Part shown: in pieces, positions 25,611 through 35,500 of the stretch
Layout of the letters: every line of letters starts with the position of its first letter
How positions within the stretch are numbered: position 1 is the first letter of the stretch
NCBI RefSeq assembly: GCF_017876625.1
Contig: NZ_JAGIOH010000001.1
Location: 744,001-808,000 of the forward strand
DNA: 64,000 nt
Direction of reading: 5' to 3'
DNA from: Streptomyces syringium
GTDB lineage: Bacteria > Actinomycetota > Actinomycetes > Streptomycetales > Streptomycetaceae
Translations under genes and position numbers: made by a program
Notes under the pieces: model-generated
The model's input: only the letters and a program-made list of their open reading frames with translations
Told to the model about the DNA's origin: nothing
Databases searched by the model: none

Positions 25611-26075
25611 TCACGCCAGGTGCGGACCGGCGGTCGGCGCTTGTTGGTTCCTGACCGGTCTGGTCACCTGTTTCGCCACGCACGGCGGCATCCCCTCCAC
25701 AGCGCCCGCCGCGCGGCGCCGGTAGGCGCTGGGCGGCATGCCGACCAGCTCGGTGAAGCGGGTGCTGAACGTGCCGAGCGATGAGCAGCCGACCGCGAAG
25801 CAGACCTCGGTGACGCTGAGGTCGCCACGACGCAGGAGTGCCGTCGCGCGCTCGATGCGACGCGTCATCAGGTACGCGTACGGCGACTCGCCGTAGGCCA
25901 GCCGGAACTGGCGGCTGAGGTGCCCGGCGGACATGTTCACTCCCCGGGCGAGCGCCTCGACGTTCAGCGGCTGCGCGTACTCCCGGTCGATCCGGTCGCG
26001 GACGCGGCGCAGGAGCGCGAGGTCGCTCAGGCGCTGCGCCGAGGTGCGTGCGCGCCCCCACGAGGGGTGACACAT
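25611..26075 (-). CDS. AraC-family transcriptional regulator
   Basis: 154 residues consisting of little more than the AraC DNA-binding domain. The first HTH covers NVEALARGVNMSAGHLSRQF and the second covers SVTEVCFAVGCSSLGTFSTR, ending with the family signature F-T-E-L-V-G-M-P-P-S-A-Y-R-R-R. There is no sensor domain. It lies 56 bp downstream of the VOC-domain gene on the same strand, a pairing that is common in Streptomyces. Confidence 0.9.
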   Translation of the reverse strand: MCHPSWGRARTSAQRLSDLALLRRVRDRIDREYAQPLNVEALARGVNMSAGHLSRQFRLAYGESPYAYLMTRRIERATALLRRGDLSVTEVCFAVGCSSLGTFSTRFTELVGMPPSAYRRRAAGAVEGMPPCVAKQVTRPVRNQQAPTAGPHLA

Positions 26076-26131
26076 GGGTGAGCTCCTTAGGCGTCGGGCA
26101 GGCCGGGCAACCGGGCCGGTGACCGGGCCGC

Positions 26132-26542
26132 TCAGCGAAGCTCCTGGATGCGGACCAGGTTGCCCGCGGGATCACGGAAGGCGCAGTCGCGGATGCCGTA
26201 CGGCTGCTCGGTCGGCTCCTGGACGACCTCCGCGTCACCGGCCTGCACCTTCTCGAAGGTGCCGTCCAGGTCCCGGGTGGCCAGCAGGATCCAGCCGTAG
26301 GTGCCCTTGGCCATCATTTCGGCGATGGTGCGGCGCTCGTCCTCGGTGACCCCGGGGTCGGCGGCCGGCGGCGCCAGGAGGATGGACGTGCTGGGCTGGC
26401 CGACGGGACCGACCGTGATCCAGCGCATCTTGCCCTGGCCGACATCGCTGCGGACCTCGAAGCCGAGGACGTCGCGGTAGAACGCCAGGGACGCGTCCGG
26501 GTCGTCGTGCGGGAGGAAGCTGGTGTGAATGGTGATGTCCAT
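26132..26542 (-). CDS. VOC-family (glyoxalase/bleomycin-resistance fold) protein
   Basis: 136 residues with two beta-alpha-beta-beta-beta modules. FLPHDDPDASLAFYRDVLGFEV is the classic VOC opening, and the second module ends with GIRDCAFRDPAGNLVRIQEL, where the late Asp/Glu usually contribute to metal binding. It could be a lyase, dioxygenase-like or antibiotic-binding protein; the substrate is not determinable. It is upstream of, and probably co-transcribed with, the AraC regulator. Confidence 0.85.
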   Translation of the reverse strand: MDITIHTSFLPHDDPDASLAFYRDVLGFEVRSDVGQGKMRWITVGPVGQPSTSILLAPPAADPGVTEDERRTIAEMMAKGTYGWILLATRDLDGTFEKVQAGDAEVVQEPTEQPYGIRDCAFRDPAGNLVRIQELR

Positions 26543-26621
26543 GACGACGATGCTAGGCGCGGCTCCCTGACCGCGCTTCTCGATTCCTGATCGATCCGGC
26601 CGCCTGTCTCAGCCGCCTGTC

Positions 26622-27500
26622 TCAGGCGGGACGGTGCGGCTCGCCGAACTCCTCGTCGGTGAACATGCCGAGCACCGGGTCCGGAGCGTCCGAGCCGGCG
26701 TGGCGGTCCCCGCACACGGGGCCGGATTCGCTGTCGGGGGTGATCCAGATCCCGGTCCACCGCGGGTGGCGGTCGGTGATGGGGGTGCCGCAGCCCGCGC
26801 ACAGCACCGCCGGTACACCGTGATCGCCGAGCAACTGGGCGAGTCGGGCCGGCTGGAGCGCGGGGACATGGTCGTAGTGATCCGGCCAGCTGGACATGGT
26901 CAGCGAGCTGTTCCACGCGGCGGCATCGACGGTGTCGTCCCACGTCGTTTCCGGACCGACGGGGTGGAGGACGCGCCATCCGAAGAGCGGCATGCCCGCT
27001 CCGTGACGTTCCGGCTCCTCACGGAAGGACCGCAGAACAGCGGCGTTGTAGTCGGGGCACACGTTGCGGACCTCGGCCTCCAGGATCGGCCGGAGCGTCG
27101 TGTGGAGGGCATCCAGTGCGGTGAGCACTCCCGCTTCGAACCGGTCGCGTCCCGGCTCCCCCGCCTGATGCCATGCGCACAGCAGGACCTGCTCGAGGCA
27201 ACCGCCGACGAAGACTGCTTGTTCGACGGCAGCGGTGCCGTCATCGGCGAGCACGATACGGTGGCGCATCATCGATCCCTCGATGCTGCCGATCCACTCC
27301 ACGGGTTCGCCGGTCCGCGCAGCTTTCACTCCGTCGAGGGGGGCCGGGTACCGTTCGGCAAGGCTGCCGCGCAAGCCGGTGTTCTCCACCACGCGCACCA
27401 CCCGGACCTCCGGCTCCGGACCTGGCCGCTGGGCGGAAATGGATCGTGCGGGGGCCTGCTTGCGGGGCGCCTTGGGGTTCTTCTTGCGCTTCTTCGGCAT
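26622..27500 (-). CDS. Hypothetical protein with basic N-terminus
   Basis: About 292 residues from ATG 27500 (AAGGGACGGG precedes it); an ATG at 27530 is also in frame. The first 20 residues are strongly basic (MPKKRKKNPKAPRKQAPAR). The rest is a soluble globular protein with no motif I can name. It has a C-x2-C pair near the C-terminus (VLCAGCGTPITDRHPRW) followed by VCGD, possibly a small zinc site. It resembles other Streptomyces proteins of unknown function and stands alone in its transcription unit. Confidence 0.7.
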   Translation of the reverse strand: MPKKRKKNPKAPRKQAPARSISAQRPGPEPEVRVVRVVENTGLRGSLAERYPAPLDGVKAARTGEPVEWIGSIEGSMMRHRIVLADDGTAAVEQAVFVGGCLEQVLLCAWHQAGEPGRDRFEAGVLTALDALHTTLRPILEAEVRNVCPDYNAAVLRSFREEPERHGAGMPLFGWRVLHPVGPETTWDDTVDAAAWNSSLTMSSWPDHYDHVPALQPARLAQLLGDHGVPAVLCAGCGTPITDRHPRWTGIWITPDSESGPVCGDRHAGSDAPDPVLGMFTDEEFGEPHRPA

Positions 27501-27649
27501 CGTTGCCCGTCCCTTCGCCATCTGGGCCATCCGGCCGGCTCACCTCCGCCTGCGCGGAGGGGCACGCGGATCGTAGCGGAGATCACGAGGTGCTCCGGCC
27601 GTCGCTCCCAGCGCGTGCGGCAGACCCGTCAGGCATTGGCTTGACGTGA

Positions 27650-27668
27650 CCCTGACATTCAGTCAGGG
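27650..27668. promoter_or_regulatory. Inverted repeat CCCTGAC-N5-GTCAGGG upstream of secreted protease gene
   Basis: Seven-base perfect arms (27650-27656 and 27662-27668) lie next to TTGACG at 27641, in the 309-bp gene-free gap between the minus-strand hypothetical gene and the protease gene. It is operator-like, and the regulator is unknown. The rest of the gap shows nothing else I can name. Confidence 0.35.
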
Positions 27669-27809
27669 ACGTGGCACTCTGGCCCACACGCCCAATTCCC
27701 CGGCCCCAGCGCCGAATCCGCACCGCTCGCCTGCCCGGGACCGCATCAGCCGCGGCCCGGCCCTCCGGCTCGCGCGAACCCTCGCGCGACCACGGCGGAA
27801 GGAGTACGC

Positions 27810-28820
27810 GTGAGACGCCCCCACCACTTCGGAGCCGGCATCCTCTTGGCCGTCGGCGCCCTGCTCACCACCGGCACCCAGGCCGCGACGGCCGAAGTAC
27901 AGGCCGAAGTTCAGGCCACCCCCACGACCGTCCGTACCCTCGCGGCCACAACCGCCGCACAGCAACAGGCCCGCGACTTCTGGACACCCGGCCGGATGCG
28001 CGCGGCAGCCCCCTTCGACGTCATCGGCCCCCGCGATCCGCTCTCCCCCGGCGCCGCGCCCGGCGTCCCGCAGCGGGCCGGGAAGACCTCGACCGTCGCC
28101 CCCACCGCACCGGCGGAACGCCCGGGGGCCGTCAACGGCTTTCCGCAGGGCGGTGGGCCGTGGAGCGGCGGCGGTGCCGTCCTCACCACCTCCGGGCGGG
28201 TGTTCTTCACCCACCAAGGGCGTACCGCGTCCTGCTCGGGGAACGCCGTCACCAGCCACAACATGAGCACGATCCTCACCGCCGGACACTGCGTCAAGCT
28301 CAAGGACAGCTGGCACACCAACTGGGTGTTCGTCCCCGGCTACCACGACGGCCAGACCCCGCACGGCACATGGGCGGCGGCCAAGACGCTGGCCACGGGC
28401 CTGTGGGCGGCGAGCGAGAGCATCAACTACGACGTCGGCGCCGCCGTCGTCGCACCGCTGAACGGCCGGAAGCTCGGCGAAGTCGTCGGCGGTCAGGGGC
28501 TGAAGTTCAACGGTGGTTACAACCGGCCCATGTACGCCTTCGGTTTCCCCGCCGCGGCCCCGTACGACGGCAAGCAGCTCATCCACTGCAGCGGGAACAC
28601 CACCAAGGACTTCCTGTTCACCACGGACCACGCCATGACCTGTGACATGACGGGCGGTTCCAGCGGCGGGCCGTGGTTCGACTCGTTCAGCGAGACGACG
28701 GGGACCGGACTGCAGGCTTCGGTGAACAGCTTCGGCTACACCTTCCTGCCCGACAAGACGTACGGCCCGTACTTCGGCGACGAGGTCAAGAGCCTCTACG
28801 AACAGGCGCAGACAGCCTGA
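27810..28820 (+). CDS. Secreted trypsin-like serine peptidase
   Basis: 336 residues from GTG 27810 with GGAAGGAG upstream. A signal peptide (about 1-30) and a propeptide-like region rich in Ala/Pro/Thr come before the chymotrypsin-fold domain (about 110-330). Catalytic residues are His160 in LTAGHC, Asp208 in NYDVGAAVV and Ser285 in GGSSGGPW. Cys144 and Cys161 flank the His as in trypsin-like enzymes, and the pair near 263 and 279 may form a second disulfide. The family is that of actinomycete extracellular peptidases, related to glutamyl-endopeptidase/trypsin groups. A 13-bp hairpin follows the stop. Confidence 0.9.
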   Translation: MRRPHHFGAGILLAVGALLTTGTQAATAEVQAEVQATPTTVRTLAATTAAQQQARDFWTPGRMRAAAPFDVIGPRDPLSPGAAPGVPQRAGKTSTVAPTAPAERPGAVNGFPQGGGPWSGGGAVLTTSGRVFFTHQGRTASCSGNAVTSHNMSTILTAGHCVKLKDSWHTNWVFVPGYHDGQTPHGTWAAAKTLATGLWAASESINYDVGAAVVAPLNGRKLGEVVGGQGLKFNGGYNRPMYAFGFPAAAPYDGKQLIHCSGNTTKDFLFTTDHAMTCDMTGGSSGGPWFDSFSETTGTGLQASVNSFGYTFLPDKTYGPYFGDEVKSLYEQAQTA

Positions 28821-28829
28821 CGGCGGACT

Positions 28830-28868
28830 CCCGGCCCGGTGGTCTCCCCCCAGGGCCACCGGGCCGGG
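28830..28868 (+). terminator. Hairpin terminator
   Basis: A 13-bp perfect stem (28830-28842 with 28856-28868) with a 13-nt loop starts 10 nt after the protease stop. Confidence 0.7.
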
Positions 28869-29094
28869 TCCGTCCGCGTTCGCCCCTCATTCCCTCTTCC
28901 CCGAGCACGATGACCGGCGTATGGCGACTTTGTGTCAATCACCCTTCACCCCCTCCCCTGACCTGCGCGAACTCGTTACGGTCCCTTTCAACCCCGATCG
29001 TTGCCCGATCAGGATCCCGATCAGGATCACGGCCACGATCACCGCATCAGGGCGGCCACCACCGAAGGGCCCGCCCCTGCCCGGAAGGACCTCC

Positions 29095-30597
29095 GTGCGC
29101 GTACACCCCCGCCACCGGGCGATGGCGGCCGTCATCGCCACCACCCTCGCCACCCCCGTCCTGCTCGCGGCGGCTCCCGCCGACGCGACGCCCGCACACC
29201 CCGACCGGCAGCAGAGACAGGCGGAACAGCTCGCCAGGAAACTGGTCAAGGAGTCCTCGGGCAGGAGCGCTTACCGTCATCTCGAGAAGCTGCAGGAAAT
29301 AGCCGACGACAACGGCGGCAACCGTGCCGCCGGCACCGCCGGCCACGAGGCGTCCTCCGCCTATGTCCACAAACTGCTGAAGAAGGCCGGATACCGGGTC
29401 TCCTACCAGGACTTCGACATCTGGGAGGCCAAGACGCACACCGAGAAGCTGTCCGTCGTCTCCCCGGACCCGCGCACGCTGAACGTCGCGGCGTTCACGT
29501 TCACCCCCTCCACACCGAAGGAGGGCATCCAGGCGCCCATCGCCACGGCCCGGGTGGACGCCACCCCGGGCTGCGAGGCGGATGACTACCGGTCCGAGAC
29601 GTTCACCGGGAAGATCGCCCTGGTCAAGCGCGGGTCCTGCACCTTCGTCGAGAAGCAGCGGGCCGCCGCCGCGGCCGGCGCGATCGGCATCGTCGTCTAC
29701 AACCACAGCGGCACCACCCCCGTCCGCGGCGGCTTCGACAAGCCGTCCGACGGCGTGATCCCCAGCGCGGGCGTCACCCTGGCCGACGGCGAGGCACTGG
29801 CCGCCGCTGCCGCCAAGGGCGAGGTCAAGCTCTCGCTGACGCTCGATCAGGAGCACTTCAAGAAGAAGACCCGCAACGTCATCGCCGAGACCAGGGGCGG
29901 CAACGCCGACCGTGTCGTCGCGCTCGGCAGTCACCTCGACTCGGTGCCCGAAGGCCCCGGCATCAACGACAACGGCTCCGGCTCCGCCGGTCTGCTGGAG
30001 GTCGCGCTGAAGCTCGCCGAGCAGACCCGCAAGTCCGGCAAGCAGCCCACCAACAAGCTGCGCTTCGCCTGGTGGTCGGCCGAGGAGGGCGGGCTGCTGG
30101 GCTCCAAGCACTACGTCTCCCAGCTCGACGACAAGCAGCGCAAGCAGATCGCCCTGTACCTCAACTTCGACATGATCGCCTCTCCGAACGCGGCCCAGTT
30201 CGTCTACGACGGCGACGACTCCGACCACACGGGGGCGGGCCCCGGCCCCAAGGGCTCCGCGCAGATCGAGCGGCTGATCAACGGCTTCCTCGACCGCAAG
30301 GGCAAGCCGCACGAGGGCACCGACTTCACCGGCCGCTCGGACTACGGTCCCTTCATCGAGGTCGGTATCCCGGCCGGTGGCACCTTCACCGGCGCCGAGG
30401 GCATCAAGACCGCGGAGCAGGCCGCGAAGTACGGCGGCACGGCGGGTACCGCGTACGACCCGAACTACCACCACGCCGGTGACACCCTGGAGAACCTGGA
30501 CCTCAAGGTCTTCGACACCAACATCGACGTCATCGCGCACGCGGTCGGCATCTACGCCCACGACCTCCGCTCGCTGACCGACCCGGCCGGCAAGTAG
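29095..30597 (+). CDS. Secreted M28-family zinc aminopeptidase with PA domain
   Basis: 500 residues. GTG 29095 is chosen because GGAAGGA ends 6 nt upstream and a signal peptide (MAAVIATTLATPVLLAAAPA, ending ADA) follows directly; the frame extends further upstream without support. A PA (protease-associated) domain is inserted at about 150-260 (FTGKIALVKRGSCTFVEKQ, AAGAIGIVVYNHSG). The M28 zinc sites are intact: His280 in GSHLDS, Asp292 in INDNGSG, Glu330/Glu331 in WSAEEGG, Asp in NFDMIAS, and a late His near 459 in NYHHAGDT. It is like Streptomyces griseus aminopeptidase but carries the PA insert. It removes N-terminal hydrophobic residues from extracellular peptides. A 21-bp hairpin follows. 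Confidence 0.92.
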   Translation: MRVHPRHRAMAAVIATTLATPVLLAAAPADATPAHPDRQQRQAEQLARKLVKESSGRSAYRHLEKLQEIADDNGGNRAAGTAGHEASSAYVHKLLKKAGYRVSYQDFDIWEAKTHTEKLSVVSPDPRTLNVAAFTFTPSTPKEGIQAPIATARVDATPGCEADDYRSETFTGKIALVKRGSCTFVEKQRAAAAAGAIGIVVYNHSGTTPVRGGFDKPSDGVIPSAGVTLADGEALAAAAAKGEVKLSLTLDQEHFKKKTRNVIAETRGGNADRVVALGSHLDSVPEGPGINDNGSGSAGLLEVALKLAEQTRKSGKQPTNKLRFAWWSAEEGGLLGSKHYVSQLDDKQRKQIALYLNFDMIASPNAAQFVYDGDDSDHTGAGPGPKGSAQIERLINGFLDRKGKPHEGTDFTGRSDYGPFIEVGIPAGGTFTGAEGIKTAEQAAKYGGTAGTAYDPNYHHAGDTLENLDLKVFDTNIDVIAHAVGIYAHDLRSLTDPAGK

Positions 30598-30608
30598 CGC
30601 CCGCATCC

Positions 30609-30658
30609 CCCGTCGGCGCGGTGTGCGGGAGGAGAGCCCCGCACACCGCGCCGACGGG
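30609..30658 (+). terminator. Long perfect hairpin terminator
   Basis: A 21-bp perfect stem (30609-30629 with 30638-30658) with an 8-nt loop begins 11 nt after the aminopeptidase stop. It is one of the strongest hairpins in the window. Confidence 0.85.
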
Positions 30659-30726
30659 CCCTCCGGTGCCCGGGCGGCGCACCTTCCGGTGTCCTGCGGG
30701 AAGACCCCGGTGTTCTACTGGAAGAC

Positions 30727-31290
30727 ATGCGACTTCTCGACGCGTACGACAGGGCGATGAGGGAATTCGACCGCCGGGTGCACGAGGTGGACAAGGCGCA
30801 GTGGACGGCGGACACGCCGTGCACCGAGTGGTCGGTGCGCGACCTGGTCAACCATCTGACCGCCGAACATCTCTGGGCACCGTGGCTGCTGCGCGGCGCC
30901 ACCCTGGCCGAGGTCGGGGACCGCTTCGACGGTGATGTGCTCGGGGACCACCCCCGACGCGCCTGGGACCGGGCCGCGGCGGCGTCCCGGGAGGCCTTCC
31001 ACGCGCCCGGCGCGCTGGACGGCGAGGTACACACCAGTGCCGGCGCCGGCCCCGCGCGCGACTACGCGTGGCAGATGGTCTGCGACCTCACGGTGCACGC
31101 CTGGGACCTGGCACGCGGCATCGGCGGCGACGACCGCCTCGACGAAGAACTCACCCGGGCCGTGTACGCCGTCGTGGAACCCCAGGCGAAGAGCTGGCAG
31201 GGAGCGGGCATCTTCGACCCGCCCGTGGCGGTGCCCGAGGACTCCCCCGCGCAGGACCGTCTCGTGGCCCTTCTGGGCCGGCGGCCGTGA
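30727..31290 (+). CDS. TIGR03086-type DinB-like/mycothiol-dependent isomerase-like protein
   Basis: 187 residues. The N-terminal four-helix DinB-like domain has the expected metal-ligand pattern: TPCTEWSVRDLVNHLTAEH (His in the second helix) and a later VCDLTVHAWDLARGIG (His-x3-Asp). This matches the TIGR03086 group within the maleylpyruvate isomerase N-terminal family of actinobacteria, many members of which bind a divalent metal and some of which use mycothiol. The substrate is unknown. A second family member lies at 57049 in this window. Confidence 0.85.
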   Translation: MRLLDAYDRAMREFDRRVHEVDKAQWTADTPCTEWSVRDLVNHLTAEHLWAPWLLRGATLAEVGDRFDGDVLGDHPRRAWDRAAAASREAFHAPGALDGEVHTSAGAGPARDYAWQMVCDLTVHAWDLARGIGGDDRLDEELTRAVYAVVEPQAKSWQGAGIFDPPVAVPEDSPAQDRLVALLGRRP

Positions 31291-31452
31291 GGCACCGGCG
31301 GCGGTGACGACGGGCCCGGCGGCCCCGACCGTCCGGGTGGCCGGTGGACACCCGTCCGCGACGGGCAGACGATGGAGAGAGCCCCTGTCGCGCCCTCCGG
31401 CGCGCGGCGCCGGCCGATGGGCGCGGCCCGTGCGGCGGGAGTGTGACGGGAC

Positions 31453-32556
31453 ATGACCATCCAATCGGCGCCGGTCGACACCGATCGGCGGGACGCCTTC
31501 GTCGGACGACTGTTCGACGCGGGGATCGGCTCACTGGAGCTGGTCTGCGTATACCTCGGTGACAAGCTCGGCCTGTACCGGGCGCTGGCCGACCACGGCC
31601 CGCTGACCACGCGCGGGCTCGCGGACGCCGCCGGGGTCCATGAACGGTACGCCCGGGAGTGGCTGGAGCAGGAGGCCACCGCGGGCATCCTGGACGTCGA
31701 CGACCCGGCCCGGCCCGCCGGGGAGCGGCGCTACACGCTGCCGCCGGAGCACGCCGAGGTGCTGCTCGACGGGGACAGCCTGAACTACCTCGGCTTCCTC
31801 GGATGGCTGGTCGGCGGGATGATGCAGCCGCGCACCGGTCTGCTGATGGATGCCTTCCGTACCGGCGGCGGCGTGCCGGCCGCCGTGTACGGCAGCGACA
31901 TCCGCGAGATGATCGCCGCGGGCAACCGGCCCCAGTTCCTCCATCTGCTGGCCGGTGAATGGCTGCCCGCCGTCCCCGAGGTGCACGCCCGGCTGCTCGC
32001 CGATCCCCCGGCGCGCATCGCCGACATCGCCTGCGGCGCCGGCTGGTCGACCATCGTGATGGCCAAGGCCTACCCCAAGGCCACCGTCGACGGCTACGAC
32101 CTGGACGCCGCCGCCATCCACGACGCCCACGCCAATGCCAGGGCGGAGGGCGTCTCGGACCGGGTCCACTTCCGGGCGCGCGACGCCGCCGATCCGGACA
32201 TCGCCGGGCGGTATGACCTGGTCACCGTCTTCGAGGCGATCCACGACATGGCCCGCCCGGTCGATGTGCTCAGCACCATCCGGCGGATCACGGCGGAGGG
32301 CGGCGTGGCGCTCATCGCCGACGAGCGGGTGCCGGACACCTTCGAGGCGCCGGCGGACGAGATCCAGCGGTTCTTCTACGGGGCGAGCCTGCTGTACTGC
32401 CTGCCCACGGGCATGGCCGAGCAGCCGTCGGCCGCCACTGGCACGGTCATGCGGACACCCCTCTTCCGCGAGTACGCCCAGCGGGCCGGTTACGACGACA
32501 TCGAGGTCCTGCCGATCGAGCACATGTTCTGGCGGCTGTATCTTCTGCGCCGCTGA
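31453..32556 (+). CDS. Class I SAM-dependent methyltransferase with N-terminal winged helix
   Basis: 367 residues. Residues 25-90 form a dimerisation/winged-helix part (ELVCVYLGDKLGLYRALADHG, TTRGLADAAGVHERYAREWL) as in O-methyltransferase-like enzymes. The Rossmann domain shows motif I IADIACGAGWSTIVMAKAY near 190, acidic DGYDLD in motif II and DLVTVFEAIHDMARPVDVL in motif IV. The fold resembles class I small-molecule methyltransferases; the His-Asp in FEAIHDM hints at small-molecule catalysis. It is the last plus-strand gene before the giant TIR-NACHT gene, with which it converges 17 nt apart. The substrate is unknown. Confidence 0.85.
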   Translation: MTIQSAPVDTDRRDAFVGRLFDAGIGSLELVCVYLGDKLGLYRALADHGPLTTRGLADAAGVHERYAREWLEQEATAGILDVDDPARPAGERRYTLPPEHAEVLLDGDSLNYLGFLGWLVGGMMQPRTGLLMDAFRTGGGVPAAVYGSDIREMIAAGNRPQFLHLLAGEWLPAVPEVHARLLADPPARIADIACGAGWSTIVMAKAYPKATVDGYDLDAAAIHDAHANARAEGVSDRVHFRARDAADPDIAGRYDLVTVFEAIHDMARPVDVLSTIRRITAEGGVALIADERVPDTFEAPADEIQRFFYGASLLYCLPTGMAEQPSAATGTVMRTPLFREYAQRAGYDDIEVLPIEHMFWRLYLLRR

Positions 32557-32573
32557 GGAACGGTGCGCGCCCC

Positions 32574-35500
32574 TCAGATCGGGTCGTCCGTCGCCAGCCG
32601 CCGGACGCCCGGCAGATGATCGTCGAGCTCGCCGGGCTCGAACCGGCACATCCCCACGACGTGCCAGAACTCACCGGCTATGTCGCCGTCGTACTTGTAT
32701 CCGCCCGAGGGCGCCAGCGCCGCCCAGCCGCCCGGCACGCCGATCAGTGTGGCGCGCGGTGTCGGCTCGCCCTCGGCGGGCACGCTCCACAGCCGTACGG
32801 TGCCGTCCTCGCCACCGCTGGCCAGCAGGGAGCCGTCGGGGCTGAAGGCGACGGCGAGGATCCGGCCCGTGTGGCCGGAGAGGCGGCCGGTCTCGAAGCC
32901 GTAGAGGGGGTTCCACAGCCGGATGACCCGGTCGTCGCCGGCCGTGGCCAGCAGCGGGCGGCTCGGGTGGGCCGCGGCGGTCCACAGCCGGCCCGTGTGA
33001 CCGGTCAGCCGGTGCCGGGGCCTGCCGTCCCGCCAGACGATGGCCTGCCCGTCCCACGACGCGCTCGCCAGCCAGTCGTCACCGGGCCCGAAGACCACCG
33101 CGTAGACCCGGTCGGTGTGGCCGTCGAGCTCGGCGGTCAGACGGTGCTCGGTCAGGTCCCACAGCCGGACGAACCGGTCGTCGCAGCCGGTGGCCAGCCG
33201 GGAGCCGTCCGCGTGGAACGCTATCGACCGCACCCGCCCCCGGTGCTGGGCGAACGTCGCCACATGGGCGCCGGTGCTGCGGTACCACAGGCGGACGGTG
33301 TCGTCGTCGTTCGCGGTGGCGAGTACCTCGCCGTCGGCGCTGAACGCCTCCGCCCAGACGTGGTCGGTCTCGGCGTCGATCTCGCGCTGGTACTCGCCCG
33401 TGACCGCGTTCCACAGATAGACGTCGCCGTCGCTGCTCGACGTGGCCAGCACGGGGCCCGCCGGGTTGAACACGGCGGAGACCAGGCGGTCGTTGTGGCC
33501 GGCCAGCTCGCGCACGCGCCGGCCGGTCGCGGGATCCCAGAGCCGGACCAGACCGTCGTTGCCGCACGCGGCCAGGTGACTGCCGTCGGCGCTGAAGGCC
33601 AGGCTGGCGACCTTGCGGCCGTGGCCGCGCAGGATCCGCCGCCCCTGGCCCGTGGAGGTGTCCCACAGCCGCACCACGCCGTCGTTGCCGACGGTCACCA
33701 GCAGGGGGCCGGACTCCTGGGCGCCGGTCCCGTCGCCGGGGCGGAACCGGCAGGCCCAGACGGACCCTTGATGGTCCGGGGGGCGCTGGCGCAGTGGCAC
33801 CACCGACCAGCCCTCGGGCCGCTGGGTGATCCGCCACAGGCGGACGGCGCCGTCGCTGCCGCCCGCCGCCAGCACCGTGCCCTCGGGGTCGAACACCACT
33901 TGGTACACGGCCCCGGCGACCTCCAGGGGTGCCCCGGCGGGGGTGCCGGTCACCGGGTCCCACAGGTGGACCCGGCCCTCGGTGTCGCCACTGGCCAGCA
34001 GTCGGCCGCCCGGGTGGAAGTCCAGGGTGTAGACGCGGCCGGTGTGGCCGGTCAGTTCGTGGCTCAGCCGCAGGGTTCCGGCGTCCCAGATCCGTACCGT
34101 GCCGTGGTCGTCGTCGCCCATGTCGCCGGTGGCCACCAGGGTGCCGTCCGGGCTGAAGCGGGCGCGGTAGACGGCTCCGCGGTGGCCCTCGAGCTCGCCG
34201 AGGAGGCGGCCGGAGCCGGTGTCCCACAGCCGGACGGACGCGGCCGCGTCGCCGGTGACCAGGAGGCCGCCGTCCGGGCTGAAGACCGCGGTGTAGACGG
34301 GGGCCCGGTGGCCGGGCAGCCGGTGGGTCACCGTCCCGTCGGCCGTGTCCCAGAGGGTGACGGTGCCTTCGGCGTCACCGGTGGCGAGGCGGTCGCCGGA
34401 GGGGTCGAGGGAGACCGGCCACACCCCGTCGGGGTGGACCTCCAGCCGGTGGCGGCACGTTCCGGAAATGGGGTCCCACAGCCGGACGACGCCGTCCGCG
34501 CCGCCGGTGGCGAGCACCCGGCCGCGGAACTTCACGGCGTAGACCCGACCCATGTGCCCCTGCAGGGTGCGCAGGGCGGTGCCGGTGGCGGCGTCGCACA
34601 CCAGGACGCCGCCGTCCTCGCTGCCGAGGGCGAGGAGTTCGCCGCCGGGGCTGTAGGAGACGGGCTCGGGCAGCCGGCTGGTGCGCATGTCGAAGCCGTA
34701 CGGGACGCCGACCGCGGCGGGCCGGAAGCCGGTGCCCACGGACAGGCCGGGCGCGATGGCGGCCGTGCTCAGCTCGGGGGTGGCCGGGGCGGCGGGGTCG
34801 AACTCGGCGTTGATCAGGGCCGCCTGGTGCCAGCGGCTGCCGTCGAGCCGGGCACCGCGCAGATCGGTCCCGATCAGCCGGGCGCCGCGGACGTCGGCAC
34901 CGCGCAGGTCGGCGCCGGTGAGGTGGGCGTCGTCGAGCCGGGTGCCGGTGAGGCGGGTGTCGCGCAGGACGGCTCCGGAGAGGTCGGCCCCGACGAGGCT
35001 CGCGTCGGTGAGGTCGGCGCGGGTGAGGTCGACGCCGGAGAAGTCGCGGTAGGAGAGGTCCTCGCCGGCGAGGAGGGCGCCGCGCAGGTCGGTGTGGGCG
35101 GGCACCCGGAGCCTGCTGAGGATCTTGACGGCGTTGGCCCGGGCGGTCTCGTCGTCCTCGCAGGCGCGGCCCCGCGCCTCCGGGGCGGTGCCGTCGGCCA
35201 GTGTCCGTTCCGCCCATTGCTGGCACGCGCGGTGGTCGGCGAGGTCGCAGAGGAACTCGACCGCCAGCTGGCTCAGCGGTCGGCGGGCGAGCAGACCGAC
35301 CTCGCCGCGGTCGCCGTGGCCGAGCCGGGCGGCGGCCTCACGGGCGACCAGCCACTCGACGACGGAGCCGTGGATGAACTGGAAGAGACCTTCGTCGGTG
35401 CGCACGAGAAGGCTGCCGGATCCGACGGCGTGCGCGGCCTGACCGACCGACAGCCTGCTGTCCGCCAGTCCGCTCAGCGCCTCCGCCACATCGGTCAGCT